Shown in pieces: positions 55,376-60,000 of a stretch of 60,000 bases of DNA. Position 1 is the stretch's first letter. Every line of letters begins with the position of its first letter. The notes beneath the pieces are model-generated. The model was not told the DNA's origin. It did no database searches and saw only the letters and a list, made by a program, of their open reading frames with translations. The stretch lies in contig CAIIXF020000008.1 in the NCBI GenBank assembly GCA_903813345.2, forward strand, positions 34,808,867 to 34,868,866, given 5' to 3'. The translations under genes and the position numbers were made by a program. The stretch is from Owenia fusiformis (lineage: Eukaryota > Annelida > Polychaeta > Sabellida > Oweniidae).

Positions 55376-58070
55376 TTGAAAGTGAAATAAAAATGTTAAC
55401 AGTATACACCGTAAGCGGCACCTTTGTATCAATTTTAAGAACCAGGCAGCACATTTGTATCTATTCCAAGAATCAGGAAACAAATTTGTATCTATTCCGA
55501 GAATCAGTCAGCACATTTACATCTATTTCAAGATCAAGGCAGCACAATTGTATCTTTTTCAAGATCAAGGCAACATATTTGTATCAATTTCAACAACCAA
55601 GAAGCCCATTTGTATCTATTTCGAGAATCAGGCGGCACATTTGTATCTATTTCATGATCAAGGCAGCACATTTGTATCTTTTTCAAAAACCAGGCCGCCC
55701 ATTTATATCTATTTCAAGAATCAGGCAGCACATTTATATCTATTTCAAAAACCAGGCAGCACATTTATATCTATTTCAAGAATCAGGCAGCACATTTGTA
55801 TCTATTTCAAGAACCAGGCAGCACATTTGTATCTATTTCAAGAATCAGGCAGCACATTTGTATCTATTTCAAGAACCAGGCAGCACATTTATATCTATTT
55901 CAAAAACCAGGCAGCACATTTATATCTATTTCAAGAATCAGGCAGCACATTTGTATCTATTTCAAGAACCAGGCAGCACATTTGTATCTATTTCAAGAAT
56001 CAGGCAGCACATTTGTATCTATTTCAAGAACCAGGCAGCACATTTATATCTATTTCAAAAACCAGGCAGCACATTTATATCTATTTCAAGAATCAGGCAG
56101 CACATTTATATCTATTTCAAAAACCATGCAGCACATTTGTATCTATTTCAAGAACCAGGCAGCATATTTGTATCTATTTTAAGAATCAGGCAGCACATTT
56201 GTATCTATTTCAAGAACCAGGCAGCACATTTATATCTATTTCAAAAACCAGGCAGCACATTTATATCTATTTCGAGAATCGTGCAGCACATTTATATCTA
56301 TTTCAAAATCAAGGCAGCACAATTGTATCTGTTTCTGAAAGTGAAATAAAAATGTTAACAGTATACACCGTAAGCGGCACCTTTGTATCAATTTTAAGAA
56401 CCAGGCAGCACATTTGTATCTATTCCAAGAATCAGGAAACAAATTTGTATCTATTCCGAGAATCAGTCAGCACATTTACATCTATTTCAAGATCAAGGCA
56501 GCACAATTGTATCTTTTTCAAGATCAAGGCAACATATTTGTATCAATTTCAACAACCAAGAAGCCCATTTGTATCTATTTCGAGAATCAGGCGGCACATT
56601 TGTATCTATTTCATGATCAAGGCAGCACATTTGTATCTTTTTCAAAAACCAGGCCGCCCATTTATATCTATTTCAAGAATCAGGCAGCACATTTATATCT
56701 ATTTCAAAAACCAGGCAGCACATTTATATCTATTTCAAGAATCAGGCAGCACATTTGTATCTATTTCAAGAACCAGGCAGCACATTTGTATCTATTTCAA
56801 GAATCAGGCAGCACATTTGTATCTATTTCAAGAACCAGGCAGCACATTTATATCTATTTCAAAAACCAGGCAGCACATTTATATCTATTTCAAGAATCAG
56901 GCAGCACATTTGTATCTATTTCAAGAACCAGGCAGCACATTTGTATCTATTTCAAGAATCAGGCAGCACATTTGTATCTATTTCAAGAACCAGGCAGCAC
57001 ATTTATATCTATTTCAAAAACCAGGCAGCACATTTATATCTATTTCAAGAATCAGGCAGCACATTTATATCTATTTCAAAAACCATGCAGCACATTTGTA
57101 TCTATTTCAAGAACCAGGCAGCATATTTGTATCTATTTTAAGAATCAGGCAGCACATTTGTATCTATTTCAAGAACCAGGCAGCACATTTATATCTATTT
57201 CAAAAACCAGGCAGCACATTTATATCTATTTCGAGAATCGTGCAGCACATTTATATCTATTTCAAAATCAAGGCAGCACAATTGTATCTGTTTCTGAACC
57301 AGGCAATACATCTGTATCTATTTCAAGAACCAGTCAGCCCATTTGTTTCTATTTCCAAAAAAACAGGCAGCACATTTGTATCTATTTCAAGATCCAGGCC
57401 GCCCATTTGTATCTATTTCAAGAATCAGGCAGCAAATTTGTATCTATTTCTGAACCAGGCAGCACATTTGTATCTATTTCGAGAATCAGGCAGCCCATTT
57501 GTATCTATTTCAAGAATCAGGCAGCACATTTATATCTATTTCAAAAACCAGGCAGCACATTTATATCTATTTCAAGAATCAGGCAGCACATTTATATCTA
57601 TTTCAAAAACCAGGCAGCACATTTATATCTATTTCAAGAATCAGGCAGCACATTTGTATCTATTTCAAGAACCAGGCAGCACATTTGTATCTATTTCGAG
57701 AATCGTGCAGCACATTTATATCTATTTCAAAATCAAGGCAGCACAATTGTATCTGTTTCTGAACCAGGCAATACATCTGTATCTATTTCAAGAACCAGTC
57801 AGCCCATTTGTTTCTATTTCCAAAAAAACAGGCAGCACATTTGTATCTATTTCAAGATCCAGGCCGCCCATTTGTATCTATTTCAAGAATCAGGCAGCAA
57901 ATTTGTATCTATTTCTGAACCAGGCAGCACATTTGTATCTATTTCTGAACCAGGCAATACATTTGTATCTATTTCAAGAACCAGGCAGCCCATGTGTTTC
58001 AAAAACCAGGCAGCACATTTGTATCTATTTCGAGAATCAGGCAGCCCGTTTGTATCTATTTCAAGAACCA
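55376..58070. repeat. 31-bp minisatellite with a 959-bp internal duplication
   Basis: About 86 units of 31 bp ('gcagcacatttgtatctatt' + 'tcaagaaYcag'). A 959-bp block (55376-56334), including unique sequence with 'gttaacagtatacaccgtaa', is repeated almost perfectly at 56335-57293. Since 31 is not a multiple of three, and no frame of the unit has a stop, it creates overlapping false open frames of up to 888 codons with a 31-residue period. Confidence 0.95.
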
Positions 58071-59166
58071 GGACTTCTCAGGATAAAGCTATGCAGAAAT
58101 GCCTTCGTGATACATCTATAGATACAGAATCTTTCTCCCGGGGGATGGCAGTATTTGTGGCTATGCAACTGCCATCTTTCAACTTTGTCTCTAAACTTAT
58201 TTGGTTGTCTGTTTTGAACGTTCTCTTTTTAAATCAAATTTTAATTTCCAAGTGCCTAGATATTAAAGAAAATAGTTTTTCCTTGTAATAGCCAATTATA
58301 CACTCCATAGCCCTATTTTCATGTGTCACTACAGCAGTCAGTCTGCTTGTTCAATGCAATATACTTGGAAGGGAAATGCGTAAATGTGCCCTAGCTCGAA
58401 AATGTGAAAATGAGGAGGTAAACTAGGACATTGCAAAAGCAACCATCCATCTGTTTATAGAATGGCAATTTTGTATAATGATTTACCAAAAGGTGATATG
58501 TTATGCATAGGTACCTTTGCATCATGAGTGTTCGATGTATTTGATAGACTTATGAGAATTTCTAAGATTCTCACATGTTCCTGAAACTAGTTTTCATTCT
58601 TTTAACTATTCGTAAAGATGGTTTTTGATATTGTCTTCATGAGATAGTATCAGATCTAAAGGGAAACCTTAACGAAAAATTGTCTCAATTTTAAAAAATT
58701 ATTACATTAGCATTTCTTGTGTGGTATTTTTTCTAAAAATTCCCATCATTTTTATAATGTGTTTATTGCTCTTTAAATGTGTTCACTACATTTATCAAGG
58801 AAAATTGAGCACATTGACTTTTAAAAAACTTCACCGATTGACAACATACCGCGGATCTTTTTGGAGAAAATACAAGATATGTCTTTTGATTTCATCCCAT
58901 TTATTGATAATATTGATTTCGATTGTTTACAAGGTACATTTTATTACATTTTGGCTTACAGATACTTCATAGATACTTTCAACAGTTCAACGAGACAATC
59001 CTGCTAACAACTTTTTTAAAACAACATCACACGTATATCTTTATCATGAAACCTTTCTGCTATGACGACATGATTACTGTTTCACTCCCGAAAGGATAAC
59101 CTAATCGCTAAATTACAGCCTTCAAAATACATGTATAACATTATATATAAAGCCATTATGCGATAA
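58071..59166. other. No gene seen
   Basis: Noncoding, with no repeat or frame I can support. The minus-strand gene at 59196 ends just to its right. Confidence 0.45.
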
Positions 59167-59172
59167 TTTATT
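59167..59172 (-). terminator. Polyadenylation signal of the gene at the right edge
   Basis: AATAAA on the minus strand 24 bp past the stop codon at 59196-59198. Confidence 0.6.
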
Positions 59173-59195
59173 TTGTTCACCGAAAGAGGTCAGAA

Positions 59196-60000
59196 CTAAT
59201 TGTTATAAACCATTTGAAGAACTGACTTGTATTGAGATGATTCCATTGGAAAATGTGAGATTTTTGTTTGCGGAAAGAAATTGACCCTCTGTGCTTTTAT
59301 TTTCGGTTTACTTGAAACGATTTGAGCAGATCTCGCATTAATATTTGATTGGCATTGATTTCTTGTTTTGGTACATGTATTGTCCATAGTAACCATGTCT
59401 CTTGTAACAGAAAGGCCTTCCAAGGATGTGCTTGTAAATTCTTCTGGACAACTAGCCAAGACACCATCACCGACCTGTTCTGAGGGTGTGGGATCTCCGC
59501 AATGAACGACACGCTTGGCTGATGAGCTCCACGTAGGACTTGAGCATAGTGTACCTTTTGAGCTATCGTCCTCAGACTCTGGGACAGGACAGACGTACGA
59601 GCTAATACTACTTTGTGTTTTAAATTTTTCATTCTCTTGAACAGATGCACTAATACTTGGAACACTTGGCAAATGAGTGGTGGCCTTGCCAGATTCTGAT
59701 GACCCATGCATGGAACTGTTATCAGAGCATCTATCACCCGTGCTTGGTGTATTCAACTCATCCCCACACTCTTTGACTAACATTAATGTCGGGGCCATCT
59801 TATGTCTCTCTTGTTTTACCTTTTTAAGAGTTTCTCTTTGTAACACTGTATTATTTATTGGTCTTACTTGTGCACGATTGTCTTTAGCACCGAGTTCTTC
59901 CATTCTTATCTCGTTAAGGTTAACAGCATCATCGCTCATTCCCTCATTTATATCGATGCGAACTTCTGTATTCGACTTTTGATGGGCTTCATGAATGAGA
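59196..60000 (-). CDS. C-terminal part of an unrecognised protein, 5' end outside the window
   Basis: The frame is open from the window edge to the stop at 59196, about 268 residues. The ATG at 59939 is internal: in-frame codons continue upstream ('KSNTEVRIDINEG'). The protein is hydrophilic and Ser/Thr-rich, with 'ESEDDSSKG' and 'GDRCSDNSSMHGSSESGK' stretches typical of disordered, phosphorylated tails. It ends 'FFPQTKISHFPMESSQYKSV' plus eight residues. No signal peptide, membrane segment or domain is visible in this part. The long single exon, proper stop and nearby AATAAA support a real gene end. Function unknown. Confidence 0.7.
   Translation of the reverse strand, partial: LIHEAHQKSNTEVRIDINEGMSDDAVNLNEIRMEELGAKDNRAQVRPINNTVLQRETLKKVKQERHKMAPTLMLVKECGDELNTPSTGDRCSDNSSMHGSSESGKATTHLPSVPSISASVQENEKFKTQSSISSYVCPVPESEDDSSKGTLCSSPTWSSSAKRVVHCGDPTPSEQVGDGVLASCPEEFTSTSLEGLSVTRDMVTMDNTCTKTRNQCQSNINARSAQIVSSKPKIKAQRVNFFPQTKISHFPMESSQYKSVLQMVYNN

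Noticed and set aside
55376-58070. CRISPR-like regular array
   Set aside because: Units are contiguous 31-mers with no unique spacers, in an animal genome.
55393-58288. Open frames of 888, 624 and 318 codons
   Set aside because: All derive from the 31-bp minisatellite, overlap each other in different frames and show only the repeat period.
1-60000. tRNA, rRNA or prokaryotic operon features
   Set aside because: Looked for and not found; no cloverleaf with A/B boxes or rRNA core could be recognised by eye.

Overview
This is 60 kb of AT-rich metazoan nuclear DNA. The evidence is interrupted genes with GT-AG introns, intron phases that agree across exons, AATAAA signals, and single-copy animal genes (ZNF511, COX17). 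The modular secreted lectin, the KIAA1958/Crypton-like fragments, the many mariner and hAT miniature elements and the abundant minisatellites suggest a marine invertebrate (deuterostome, lophotrochozoan or cnidarian grade). I cannot name the species. No bacterial operons, rRNA, tRNA or CRISPR were seen.

Layout. 0-3.3 kb: repeats, including a 33-G homopolymer. 3.7-4.5 kb: ZNF511, intronless CDS, + strand. 4.8-5.4 kb: truncated KIAA1958-like element, - strand. 5.9-7.7 kb: minisatellites. 7.7-7.9 kb: COX17, + strand. 9.0-12.2 kb: a nest of four transposable elements. 12.5-13.5 kb: another mariner relic. 14.2-18.3 kb: four-exon gene for a single-pass membrane protein with one vWA domain. 18.9-23.4 kb: long inverted arms enclosing a palindromic foldback element and small DNA transposons. 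25.6-30.1 kb: four-exon secreted C-type lectin with a mucin-like repeat and a PAN domain, - strand. 30.9-31.3 kb: second foldback copy. 32.4-40.3 kb: six-exon secreted cysteine-rich protein, - strand, with a spare signal-peptide exon at 42.8 kb. A second KIAA1958-like element (33.5-34.1 kb) lies inside its introns. 43.9-51.3 kb: fifteen-exon LRR plus EF-hand protein, - strand. 53.6-55.0 kb: intronless membrane-anchored serine beta-lactamase-like hydrolase with one frameshift. 55.4-58.1 kb: 31-bp minisatellite containing a 959-bp duplication. 59.2-60 kb: 3' coding end of an unrecognised gene running off the window.

The genes do not form a pathway. The main themes are two secreted or extracellular proteins, one surface vWA receptor-like protein, two housekeeping genes, and a very high load of tandem repeats and nested DNA transposons. 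The most unusual points are: an exon end plus splice donor amplified as a 108-bp array in the cysteine-rich gene, with a duplicated signal-peptide first exon; two KIAA1958-like elements that keep promoter, first coding segment and a terminal palindrome; and a four-element transposon nest whose insertion order can be read directly. All gene models come from reading the sequence (splice signals, phase arithmetic, residue motifs). No database search or expression data were available.
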